Origin: Chloroflexota bacterium
GTDB lineage: Bacteria; Chloroflexota; Chloroflexia; Thermomicrobiales; UBA6265
DNA: 64,000 bases
Direction: 5' to 3'
Assembly (NCBI GenBank): GCA_023389575.1
Contig: JAEWEG010000037.1
Span: forward strand, 1-64,000
The stretch's first letter is position 1; every line of letters begins with the position of its first letter. The position numbers were made by a program, and so were the translations under genes. The notes under the pieces are model-generated. The model was not told the DNA's origin. It searched no databases and saw only the letters and a list, made by a program, of their open reading frames with translations. Positions 7,023 to 15,367 of this stretch are shown here, in pieces.

Positions 7023-9365
7023 ATGGTCATCAGCAAAATGGTCGGAGCCTGGGTTCGGCGCAAGGAAGATCCCCGGCTTATCTCTGGCACATCCACCTAT
7101 GTCGACGATGTCAAGCTGCCTGGCATCCTGCATGCCGCCTTCGTACGAAGCCAGTACGCCCACGGCATCATCAACGGCGTCGACGCCTCCGCGGCCGAAG
7201 CCGCTCCGGGTGTCGTGGCCGTCATCACGGACGCCAACCTCAACCAGTACCTGAAGAACCTCGAAAGCGAATCCGCGGGCGAGGACACCGGCGAGGAAGA
7301 GGAAGACACCGGCGACGCGATTCCTGTGCCGCCAATTCGCCCTCTCGCTCACGGCAAGGTCCGCTTCATCGGCGAAGCGATCGCCATGGTCGTCGCCGAA
7401 ACGCGCGCCCAGGCGGTTGATGCCGCGGAACTCGTCGAAGTCGACGTCGAGCCGCTCGAGGCCGTCACCGATGTGTTCGCCGCGATGGAAGATGGCGCGC
7501 CACTCGTCTACGACGAGGTGAAGAACAATATCGGCGCGGTAGTCGGCGGCAAGCGCGGCGGTGATGTCGACGCGGCATTCGCCAGCGCCGCGCACACGGT
7601 CAGCGCCCGCATCCAGTGCCAGCGACTCAGCGCCGTACCAATGGAGCCACGCGCCGTCCTCGCCACCGTCGATCCCATCACCCAGGGCCTCACGTTCTGG
7701 ACCTCCACCCAGGCACCGCACTGGAACCGTAACGATATCGCCAGCGCGCTGGGACTCCAGCAGAACCAGGTCCGCTGCATCGCGCCCGAGGTTGGCGGCG
7801 GGTTCGGCCAGAAGATCGGCGCGTACGCCGAAGACTTCCTTGTCTCAGGGGCCGCCTACAAGCTGAAGCGACCGGTCAAGTGGATCGAAACCCGCTCCGA
7901 AAACTTCCTCGGCAGCGCCCATGGCCGCAACCAGTGGGCCGACATCGAGGCGGCGGCCGACGAAACCGGCAAGATCACCGCGCTCCGCGCCAGGGTCACC
8001 GGTGATGCCGGCGCCCTGCCCAAGGGCCTGGGCCTGGCGTCTTCCACCTGGATCATGTCGACGGGCTGCTACGACATTCCGGCTCTCGACTACGTCTGCA
8101 CCACGGTCTACACCAACACCGGCGCGAACCACGCCTATCGTGGCGCTGGTCGCCCCGAGGCCGCGTACTACATTGAGCGCGTCGCCGACCTCGTCGCGGA
8201 CGCCACTGGAATCGATCCGGTCGAGGTGCGCCGCCGCAACTTCATCCAGCCAGATCAGTTCCCCTTCGACACCCTCGCCGGTCCGCAGTACGACTCCGGC
8301 GACTACGACAAGGCGCTCAACAAGGCGCTGGAGGTCACGGACTACGAAGCGCTCCGCAAGGAACAGGCGGAACTCCGGTCCCAGGGCCGCTACATCGGCA
8401 TCGGACTCGCCAGCTACGTGGAAATCTGCGGCTTCGGCCCCTATGAAAGCTCCACCGTGCGCGTCGAGCCGAGCGGTTCCGTCACCATCTTCACCGGTAT
8501 TTCCCCACACGGTCAGGGCCAGGAAACCACCTTTGCCCAGCTTGCGCATGACAGCATCGGCGCGGATTTCGACGGCGTCTTCGTTCACCATGGCGATACC
8601 GGCAACACGCCGCAGGGTAACGGCACCATGGGTAGCCGCGGTCTCGCCGTCGGCGGCGCGGCCCTCATGATCTCGCTCGAGAAGATCAAGGAAAAGGCGA
8701 AGCAGATCGCCGCCCACCTGCTGGAGGCCTCGGCCGAGGACATCGAGATCGAGGAAGGCGTATACCGGATCAAGGGCGTGCCGACGCGGTCTGTCACGCT
8801 CGCCGACATCGCCGGCGCCGCCTACAGTGGCAGCCTGCCGGACGAGATCGACGCCGGCCTGGAGTCAACCGACTTCTTCCGCCCATCGGGTACGACCTTC
8901 CCGTTTGGCACGCACATCGCAGTGGTGGAAGTCTTCCCCGAAACGGGTGAGACGAAGTTCCTCCGCTACGTATCGGTGGACGACTGCGGCAAGATCATCA
9001 GCCCCATGCTCGTGACCGGGCAGGTTCATGGCGGTCTCGCCCAGGGCATCGGACAAGCGCTGTTCGAGGAGGTCCAGTACGACGAATCCGGCGAAATCCT
9101 GTCCGGCACGCTCAACGACTATGTCGTGCCCCGCGCCCATCACTTCCCGGAATTCGAGTCGTACCATACCGAAACCCCAACGTACATCAATCCGCTTGGG
9201 GCGAAGGGAATCGGCGAGGCAGCCACCATCGGCGCGACGCCCGCCACGGTCAACGCCGTCATCGACGCGCTGGAGCCGTGGGGTATCACCCACCTGAACA
9301 CCCCGTTCACTCCTCAGCGCCTCTGGCAGGCGATCCAGGACGCAAGCGCCACCGCCGCGGACTGA
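7023..9365 (+). CDS. Form II CoxL-like molybdenum hydroxylase large subunit (xanthine dehydrogenase family)
   Basis: This 780-residue protein would bind the molybdopterin cofactor of an aerobic-CO-dehydrogenase/xanthine-oxidase-type enzyme. I start it at ATG 7023, which has GGGAGAG eight bases upstream. VGAWVRRKEDPRLISGTSTY opens the family. Conserved Moco segments include GGGFGQK, and the active-site loop reads AYRGAGR. That loop is the mark of form II (CODH-like) proteins; true CO dehydrogenases have AYxCSFR. The substrate is therefore unknown. An acidic insert rich in Glu/Asp/Gly sits near residue 85. The medium (FAD) and small (2Fe-2S) subunits normally encoded beside it are absent here: a regulator lies upstream and a convergent argH downstream. 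They must be elsewhere, or the subunit is shared. Confidence 0.88.
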   Translation: MVISKMVGAWVRRKEDPRLISGTSTYVDDVKLPGILHAAFVRSQYAHGIINGVDASAAEAAPGVVAVITDANLNQYLKNLESESAGEDTGEEEEDTGDAIPVPPIRPLAHGKVRFIGEAIAMVVAETRAQAVDAAELVEVDVEPLEAVTDVFAAMEDGAPLVYDEVKNNIGAVVGGKRGGDVDAAFASAAHTVSARIQCQRLSAVPMEPRAVLATVDPITQGLTFWTSTQAPHWNRNDIASALGLQQNQVRCIAPEVGGGFGQKIGAYAEDFLVSGAAYKLKRPVKWIETRSENFLGSAHGRNQWADIEAAADETGKITALRARVTGDAGALPKGLGLASSTWIMSTGCYDIPALDYVCTTVYTNTGANHAYRGAGRPEAAYYIERVADLVADATGIDPVEVRRRNFIQPDQFPFDTLAGPQYDSGDYDKALNKALEVTDYEALRKEQAELRSQGRYIGIGLASYVEICGFGPYESSTVRVEPSGSVTIFTGISPHGQGQETTFAQLAHDSIGADFDGVFVHHGDTGNTPQGNGTMGSRGLAVGGAALMISLEKIKEKAKQIAAHLLEASAEDIEIEEGVYRIKGVPTRSVTLADIAGAAYSGSLPDEIDAGLESTDFFRPSGTTFPFGTHIAVVEVFPETGETKFLRYVSVDDCGKIISPMLVTGQVHGGLAQGIGQALFEEVQYDESGEILSGTLNDYVVPRAHHFPEFESYHTETPTYINPLGAKGIGEAATIGATPATVNAVIDALEPWGITHLNTPFTPQRLWQAIQDASATAAD

Positions 9366-9390
9366 TCCATCACCGCGTCACAACGAAGAG

Positions 9391-9425
9391 GAAGAGAGGG
9401 CAGGCGCCACGCCTGCCCTCTCTTC
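9391..9425. terminator. Bidirectional terminator between CoxL-like gene and argH
   Basis: A 16-bp perfect stem (GAAGAGAGGGCAGGCG at 9391-9406 with its complement at 9410-9425) has a three-base loop. It lies between two convergent genes and can serve both. Confidence 0.85.
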
Positions 9426-9465
9426 GTTCCTACCGAGTAACCGGTCGGGCGATCCTGTCTCCGCC

Positions 9466-10935
9466 CTACGGCTGGACGAACAACGCCTCATATGCGGCGG
9501 CCTGCCCGTCGAACCACGCCGATTGCTCCCGCAAGGTGTCCTTCACGGTCTCCAGCGCTTCCCGCACCCGGCTCGGCGCCGGACCTCCGGGCACGTCACG
9601 AATGGACGCGCTCGTCAATCCATCCAGCGGCGGTCGCTCTTCCGCGAACACCGGATGAATCCCGGCCCATTCCTCGTCCGTCAGGTCGGCGAACGTCTTG
9701 CCCTCCGCGATGCACGTACCGACCAGGCGGCCCACGACACCATGAGCCTCCCGGAACGGCACTCCTCGCCTGGCCAGCAGGTCGGCCGCATCCGTCGCCA
9801 GGGTGAAGTCGCCGATAGCCGCCTCGGCCAGCCGCTCCTCGTTGAAGGTAGTCGTCTTGACCATCGGCGGGAACACATCGAGCAGCGCCACGATGGTGTC
9901 CACCGCGTCGAACAGCCCCTCCTTGTCCTCCTGCAGATCCTTGTTATACGCCAGCGGCAGCCCCTTTAGCGTGGTCAGCAACCCCATGAGGTCCCCAAAC
10001 ACGCGCCCGGCCTTGCCGCGACCAAGCTCGGCGATGTCGGCGTTCTTCTTTTGCGGCATGATCGAGGAGCCGGTCGAGAACGCGTCCGAAAGTTCGATGA
10101 ACCGGAACTCGCCGGAAGACCAAAGGATGAGTTCCTCGCTCAACCGCGAGAGATGAACCGCGATGGTCGAGCAGGCAAACAGCGCGTCGAGGGCGAAATC
10201 CCGGTCGCCAACCGCGTCAAGGCTGTTCGCCGAGATGCGCGAGAACCCAAGGTCCACCGCCACCGACGGCCTGTCCAGCGGGAACGAGGTCGCCGCCAGC
10301 GCCCCCGAGCCCAGCACGAGGACATCCGCCCTTCGATGCGCGTCTCGCACGCGGTCCAGGTCACGAAGGGTCATCTCTACGTAGGCCAGCATGTGATGGG
10401 CCAGCAACACCGGCTGTGCCCGCTGGAGATGCGTGTAGCCCGGCATCACGGTCGACGGATGTGCTTCAGCGACCTGCACCAGCGCCTCGGCGAACGCCAG
10501 CAGGCCATGGCCAATCTCGATCAGCGCCCGCTTCGTCCAGAACCGGAAGTCGTTGGCGACCTGATCGTTCCGGCTTCGGCCGGTGTGCAGCTTGCCCGTC
10601 ACCGGTCCGATCAACTCGCGCAACCGGCGCTCGACCCCGGTGTGCACATCCTCGTCCGCCAGTGTCAGGTGAAACTCGCCCCGGTCAACCTCGTCCAGCA
10701 CGTCCCAAAGCCCCGCCTCGATCTGGGCCGCGTCCTCGACCGGAATGATCCCCTGGCGCCCCAGCATGCGGACGTGCGCGATCGATCCCCGGATGTCCTC
10801 CCGGACCATCCGCACATCGAACAGCACCGAGGCATTCAACGCCTCGACCCGCTTGTCGGGCGCCACCGCGAACCGCCCGCCCCACGCCTTGACCGTCCCC
10901 TGCTGGACATCGGCCCCATCCGTCGACTCACTCAT
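9466..10935 (-). CDS. argH: Argininosuccinate lyase
   Basis: This cytoplasmic enzyme catalyses the last step of arginine synthesis, splitting argininosuccinate to arginine and fumarate. At 489 aa it has the usual length. The start is placed at ATG 10935, preceded by GAGGAAG; an upstream in-frame codon at 10983 lacks support. The N-terminal WGGRF, the TGRSRNDQVAND segment and the family signature GSSIMPQKKNADIAE, which carries the catalytic serine, are all intact. No other arginine gene is in the window. It diverges from the NodB-like gene and converges on the CoxL-like gene. A second lyase-like sequence is at 1-566. Confidence 0.97.
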   Translation of the reverse strand: MSESTDGADVQQGTVKAWGGRFAVAPDKRVEALNASVLFDVRMVREDIRGSIAHVRMLGRQGIIPVEDAAQIEAGLWDVLDEVDRGEFHLTLADEDVHTGVERRLRELIGPVTGKLHTGRSRNDQVANDFRFWTKRALIEIGHGLLAFAEALVQVAEAHPSTVMPGYTHLQRAQPVLLAHHMLAYVEMTLRDLDRVRDAHRRADVLVLGSGALAATSFPLDRPSVAVDLGFSRISANSLDAVGDRDFALDALFACSTIAVHLSRLSEELILWSSGEFRFIELSDAFSTGSSIMPQKKNADIAELGRGKAGRVFGDLMGLLTTLKGLPLAYNKDLQEDKEGLFDAVDTIVALLDVFPPMVKTTTFNEERLAEAAIGDFTLATDAADLLARRGVPFREAHGVVGRLVGTCIAEGKTFADLTDEEWAGIHPVFAEERPPLDGLTSASIRDVPGGPAPSRVREALETVKDTLREQSAWFDGQAAAYEALFVQP

Positions 10936-11009
10936 GCCACTTCCTCTCCAACCGACGCCTGGCGAACCAAAGACGCCCGCCATGCATTCGGACAGCTTTC
11001 CGCCCGGCT

Positions 11010-11054
11010 TTGACGCGACGCCACCCTGACCGTACTATAGTGACAAAATGTCAC
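11010..11054 (+). promoter_or_regulatory. Promoter with an operator-like palindrome upstream of the NodB-like gene
   Basis: TTGACG (11010-11015), a 17-base spacer and TACTAT (11033-11038) form a good promoter. GTGACA-AAA-TGTCAC, a perfect 6-3-6 inverted repeat at 11040-11054, sits across the expected transcription start, where a repressor would block initiation. The divergent argH starts 75 bases to the left of the -35. Confidence 0.6.
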
Positions 11055-11080
11055 CTGCGTACGTACGCCAGGAGTTCCGC

Positions 11081-12007
11081 ATGCCGCGACAATTCATTTC
11101 CACACTCACCCAGTCCGGTATCGCCGCGGTGCTACTGTTCACGCTAATCGCCTCACCCGCCCTGGCCCAACCAACCACCTCGTTCGGTACGGTCGAAGCC
11201 ACCAGCGCGCTCTACATTCGGTCCTGCGCGAACCTCCACTGCGACATCGTCGCCCGGGCGACCCTGAGCGACACGCTCGAAATCACCGGCGACCTCGACA
11301 ATGGATTCTATCCTGTCCACTTCCAGGGAACCTCTGGATATGCCTACGCCCTCTATGTGAACAACGGCAACGGCGCGCCGTGGTTCGTCGAAGGCACGCC
11401 AGCCTGCAATCAGGTCGCGCTCATCTTCGACATCGGCATCGGCTACGAGCCATCCGCCGAGATCCTGAACACGCTCGTCTCCACTGACACCCCGGCCACC
11501 ATGTTCCCGATGGGATGGTGGGCGTTGGCCTTCCCCGACTACCTCCGACAACTCGATGCCGCCGGATTCCCCATTGGCACTCACGGCGACCAGCCAATCT
11601 TCCTCACCGAACAGACGCCCGAAACGGTTCGCGCCGACATCCAGAACTCCACGTCGAACATTGAATCGGTTCTCGGCCGCGATATCGACGAATACTTCAC
11701 GCCCTACGCCGCCGACACGAACGAGCAGGTACGCGGCGTTGCCTCCAGCCTCGGACTCCTCCCGGTCGGCTGGAACATCTCCGCCAACGACTACGGACCA
11801 GACGCCACCGAATTCGAGGTCTACCATCGCGTCATGGGCAATGTGTACCCAGGCGCGATCATCGAGATGCACCTCGACGGCCCCGCCACCAGCACGTCCA
11901 CCGCGCTCGCGCTCCCGCGCATCATCGCCGACCTCGAAGCCATGGGCTACGAATTCGTCACCATTCCCGACCTCGTGATTCCCTGCGATGGCGTCACGCC
12001 GTCGTAA
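11081..12007 (+). CDS. Secreted SH3-like plus NodB-like protein, probably catalytically inactive
   Basis: The start is ATG 11081, with AGGAG six bases upstream. A Sec signal peptide ends at ALA (residues 27-29). Residues 35-95 look like a bacterial SH3 domain (LYIRSCANLHCDIVARA, then GYAYALYV). Residues 110-300 resemble a polysaccharide deacetylase (NodB) fold. The catalytic motifs are eroded: TFDDGP is IFDIGI (D117 kept, the metal-binding Asp changed to I118), HxxxH is HGDQP (H168 kept, second His lost), and the RPPYG loop is FTPYAAD. A non-catalytic cell-wall or glycan-binding role is likelier than deacetylation. The overall fold is inferred from these residual motifs. Confidence 0.7.
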   Translation: MPRQFISTLTQSGIAAVLLFTLIASPALAQPTTSFGTVEATSALYIRSCANLHCDIVARATLSDTLEITGDLDNGFYPVHFQGTSGYAYALYVNNGNGAPWFVEGTPACNQVALIFDIGIGYEPSAEILNTLVSTDTPATMFPMGWWALAFPDYLRQLDAAGFPIGTHGDQPIFLTEQTPETVRADIQNSTSNIESVLGRDIDEYFTPYAADTNEQVRGVASSLGLLPVGWNISANDYGPDATEFEVYHRVMGNVYPGAIIEMHLDGPATSTSTALALPRIIADLEAMGYEFVTIPDLVIPCDGVTPS

Positions 12008-12038
12008 ACTATCGATGTCGGTCCCGTACGAACTGGTC

Positions 12039-12044
12039 TATACT
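12039..12044 (+). promoter_or_regulatory. Possible -10 element of the nurA-herA-mre11-rad50 operon
   Basis: TATACT lies 52 bases before the nurA start, in the 89-base gap after the NodB-like gene. No clear -35 hexamer is found at the right distance, so an extended or activator-dependent promoter is possible. Confidence 0.35.
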
Positions 12045-12096
12045 GCCAAATAGCACACCTGTTCGACTTTTCGGCGTTGTGGGGTACGTCGTCAGT

Positions 12097-13209
12097 ATGA
12101 ATACAGTCCTTGCCACAACACATCCATCGAACGCCACGCGCCTGGTCGACCAGGTCGGCGCGCTTCGCGCCAGCCTCGACCGCGAAGGCATCTCGATCAC
12201 GGACATGAGCCGGGCGGGTTCGCTGGAAATGAACCTTGGCACGGAAGATCCTGAAGCCGACCTCACGCACTCCTCCGGCCCGGTCGACATCGTCCGGCTT
12301 GAAGGCCCCATCGCCGCGCGACCCGTTGCCACCGCCGAACCTGGCGCCACCGCCTTCCATTATTTCCTCGACGGCGCGCAGAAGACCATCCCGGTCTGCC
12401 GGATCGGACTCACCCCGGTGGTCGCGGCGATCTCCGCGGCGGGCATACTCGAACGAGACGAGTCCGGCCAGCCCCGGCTCGTTCGTGAGGCGCTCCGCGT
12501 GCGGCAGGCGTGGATCACGCCCACCCGGCTGAACAATCCCGCGCTCTCCCGCCTGATCGACGAGATTCTGTCCACGGGCGGAATCCTCGAGGATCCACTC
12601 GAACATCACGATGGCGAGCCGCTCGACGACTACGACCGCATCGCCGGCAACTACGGCCAAACCCTCTCATTGGCATTCAAGCTGGCGGGGGAACTCCGTG
12701 CTCGACAGGAACGACGCCTCATCGACCAGTGGGAGACATCGCTGAGCACGACCAGCCCCGAAAGCTGGATCGTGGTCGATGGTCCGCTGCGTGGGAACAT
12801 CCGGAACGCCGTTGGCCTGGTCAAGAACCTCCAGACCCAGCAACTCACCCACAATGAGGCCATCGCCCTGTTCGATCTTCCGCAGGGCTCCCGCACCACC
12901 GCGTTCCGATACGCCAGCGCTGACGCCGATCCCGACCACGACACCGGCGAGGGCAAGACCATGTGGTACATGCGGCTCTGGAGCCCCACGGGCATGGACG
13001 CCCGGCATTCACTCGTGCGGATCGAGGCGGCCCACGATGTCGCCACCACCGCTCAGATTGACGAGATATCGTCCTGGATCCTGGCCGAGCGCCTGCCCCG
13101 CGCGACCGCCGATCCCCGCTGGCCGACGCTCCTCTACCCGATCCACTACCTGGAGCGCATCCTCAAACGACGTCTCTCCGAACTCACCGCTGGCTGGCCC
13201 TCGGCCTGA
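12097..13209 (+). CDS. nurA: NurA-like 5'-3' nuclease, first gene of DNA-end-processing operon
   Basis: This 370-residue protein has an RNase H-like NurA nuclease organisation. An early Asp lies in a beta-strand motif (FLDGAQ, D92) and a second in WIVVDGPLRGN (D228), which matches the NurA DGsL motif. VGLVKNLQ follows, like the G-x-x-K segment of the family, and the C-terminus has the YP motif (LLYPIHYLERIL). The His usually found eight residues after that Tyr is not seen. I choose ATG 12097; a GTG at 12079 is possible. The assignment rests partly on context: HerA-, Mre11- and Rad50-like genes follow directly. In archaea NurA works with HerA to resect DNA ends. Annotation pipelines may call it hypothetical. 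Confidence 0.68.
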   Translation: MNTVLATTHPSNATRLVDQVGALRASLDREGISITDMSRAGSLEMNLGTEDPEADLTHSSGPVDIVRLEGPIAARPVATAEPGATAFHYFLDGAQKTIPVCRIGLTPVVAAISAAGILERDESGQPRLVREALRVRQAWITPTRLNNPALSRLIDEILSTGGILEDPLEHHDGEPLDDYDRIAGNYGQTLSLAFKLAGELRARQERRLIDQWETSLSTTSPESWIVVDGPLRGNIRNAVGLVKNLQTQQLTHNEAIALFDLPQGSRTTAFRYASADADPDHDTGEGKTMWYMRLWSPTGMDARHSLVRIEAAHDVATTAQIDEISSWILAERLPRATADPRWPTLLYPIHYLERILKRRLSELTAGWPSA

Positions 13210-13231
13210 ATCGCGCACTGGATATGCCTGC

Positions 13232-15367
13232 ATGAATGGACATCTCGCCACCGAACTGAATCTCGACGGCCTCGACAACGCCAGTGTCCGCGTTTGGCGG
13301 CAGGACGCGTTCCAGCACCTGATCGATGCCGAAACCGGTGAGATCGGCCGCGTGGTGAGCAGCGAAAAGGAGCCAGCCGGCGCCCACACCTTCTACTTCT
13401 GGGCGGCCGACGACGCGCTTACGCTTGACGTCGGACACATCGTCGTCGCCTTCGCCGAGGAGGCCGCGGTCATCGGCGTCGTGGACGAACCGCGCCGCTA
13501 CTCCGATCTCCGGTCATTCCTCGATGACTACTTCGACCGCCATATCGAGATCGCCCTCGACGCCGACGCGCCAACCCAGCGGCCAGAGATCCTGGTCTTC
13601 TCCGTCAAGGTCCTGGCCACCAAGCACCGTCGCCCCGACGTTCAGTCCCAGCGTCCCGTCATCAACGGCCCGGTCTACTTCGCCACGCAGGAGGCGATCA
13701 AGTACGCGCTCGGCACCGAAGGGTTCACCGGCAGCCCCGTTCCCGCGCTGATGCACACCAACGGCAACTACATCCGTGACGACGAAGGCATCATCCAGGT
13801 CGACGAGATCGGGCTCCCCCGCTTCCAGCGCACGCCGCTGTACCTGGACGAGGACTACCTGCTCGGCCCCGAGGCGGGCCACGCCAACTGGACCGGCCAG
13901 TCCGGACTCGCCACCAAGACAAGCCACGCCCTGTTCCTGATCAGTTCCGTTTTCCAGACACTCCAGCGGGAAAATACGTCCGTGGCCGCCCTCATGTTCA
14001 ACGTGAAGGGACCCGACCTGCTCTGGCTGGACAAACCCGCCCAACCAGCCGCCGACGACGAGTCCACCTACGCCAACGCTGGCTGGAACGGCCTCAGCGC
14101 AGATCACCTCGACGCGTACGCCTCCTTCGGCCTGGAACCACTCGCCTTCGAAAACACGCGCGTGTTCGCGCCGTTCCGCATGGGTCGCGACCCCGAGCCG
14201 AACAACCTCGACCTGGTCAACCTCGCCGGGTTCAGCCAGCACGACCGGCTCAACACCGAGCGCAACGCGCCGGGGGAAACGGACAACGTCTACCCGATCC
14301 TGTGGTCGTTGGAATCCGCGCTGTGGCATCCCACTCGCATCTTCGATTTCAACGACCTGGACGACAAGCTGATGGGGTTCATCTTCGAACTCCGCGAGCA
14401 GGGCGTGAAATCCCTCAACGATCTCTGGAGCCTGTTCAGCCGCATCGAGGCCCATTTCGCGGACGAAGCCAACCTCCGCGAGGACACCTGGCACGGGCAC
14501 CACAAGGCCACCATCCGCAAGGCCCAGAACCGGTTCAAGAGCCTCAAGGAAAAGCTCGGTGGCCTCGTCGCCGATGGCGTGGTCGAATACGGCTCCGCCC
14601 CGCGCTACGACGGCAAGTTCGAGCCCAACGAGGTCCGCGTCATCGACATCTCCTCCTGCAACACCACCGCCCAGGAACTCATCGTCAGTTCCGCCATCGA
14701 CCGCATCTGGAAGAGCGCCGAGAAGAGCGACATGGGCGTGGACAAGCTCATCGTGTTCGTCGATGAGTTGAACAAGTACGCGCCCGCCGGGGGCGAGAGC
14801 GGGCTCCGCAATACGCTGGTCGATATCGCCGCTCGCGGTCGACACCTCAATGTCGTGTTGCTCGGCGCGCAGCAGTTCCGTTCCAAGGTCGACGGCGAAA
14901 TCCTCGGTAACTGCGGCACGTCGTTCTACGGCCGCATCGGCGACGAGGAGATCATCAACCCTGCCTATCGCTCGATCACGGACACCGCCAAGCAGGAACT
15001 CCTGGGGCTGCGCAAGGGGCGAATGCTGGTTCGCCACGCCCACTTCCGCGCTCCACTATTCGGCGCGTTCCCAATGCCGCCCACCATACCGGGCGTCTAT
15101 GGCCAGCGCATCTTCAACGGGACCACTCGTTACTCCGATCCGTGCGCCGGCCTCCATTCAGTCCTGAAAAAGCTCATGGGCAATCGTGGCCCAACCATCG
15201 AAGCGATCCGCGCCGAAGCCAACGGAGCGTCTCCAGAGGCGATCGACGGCGTTCGCACCCAGATCACTCGCCTCTACGCGTCCGGCAAGCCGCAACTCGG
15301 CCAGGACCCATGGAAAGCCGCGGTCCGCCAATTGCGTCAGGCAGCCGCCCAGTCGAGTCGCGCATGA
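13232..15367 (+). CDS. herA: HerA-like hexameric DNA-pumping ATPase with deviant Walker A
   Basis: This 711-residue ATPase has an N-terminal HAS-barrel-like region (about 1-110) and a RecA-fold core. The P-loop region reads TGQSGLATKTSHA (Lys229) instead of GxxxxGKS/T. Walker B is LIVFVDELNKYAP (D511, E512), followed by an arginine-rich strand and the sensor-like LLGAQQFRSKVDGEILGNC, equivalent to the HerA TQRP-SKVD segment. The start is ATG 13232, 22 bases after nurA. The open frame upstream of it only overlaps nurA in another reading phase. The end overlaps the Mre11 start by four bases (ATGA). In archaea and Deinococcus, HerA forms a hexamer that drives NurA; the same partnership is inferred here. 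Confidence 0.82.
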   Translation: MNGHLATELNLDGLDNASVRVWRQDAFQHLIDAETGEIGRVVSSEKEPAGAHTFYFWAADDALTLDVGHIVVAFAEEAAVIGVVDEPRRYSDLRSFLDDYFDRHIEIALDADAPTQRPEILVFSVKVLATKHRRPDVQSQRPVINGPVYFATQEAIKYALGTEGFTGSPVPALMHTNGNYIRDDEGIIQVDEIGLPRFQRTPLYLDEDYLLGPEAGHANWTGQSGLATKTSHALFLISSVFQTLQRENTSVAALMFNVKGPDLLWLDKPAQPAADDESTYANAGWNGLSADHLDAYASFGLEPLAFENTRVFAPFRMGRDPEPNNLDLVNLAGFSQHDRLNTERNAPGETDNVYPILWSLESALWHPTRIFDFNDLDDKLMGFIFELREQGVKSLNDLWSLFSRIEAHFADEANLREDTWHGHHKATIRKAQNRFKSLKEKLGGLVADGVVEYGSAPRYDGKFEPNEVRVIDISSCNTTAQELIVSSAIDRIWKSAEKSDMGVDKLIVFVDELNKYAPAGGESGLRNTLVDIAARGRHLNVVLLGAQQFRSKVDGEILGNCGTSFYGRIGDEEIINPAYRSITDTAKQELLGLRKGRMLVRHAHFRAPLFGAFPMPPTIPGVYGQRIFNGTTRYSDPCAGLHSVLKKLMGNRGPTIEAIRAEANGASPEAIDGVRTQITRLYASGKPQLGQDPWKAAVRQLRQAAAQSSRA

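Noticed and set aside
7023..9365. True aerobic CO dehydrogenase large subunit
   Set aside because: The active-site loop is AYRGAGR, not AYxCSFR, and no coxM/coxS genes are adjacent.
12779..13231. N-terminal extension of the HerA-like protein
   Set aside because: It overlaps nurA in another phase, and its composition (Arg/Ser/Pro-rich) is that of a shadow frame.
13514..15043. 509-codon minus-strand frame opposite herA
   Set aside because: Mirror frame of a strongly biased gene; no recognisable domain or ribosome site.
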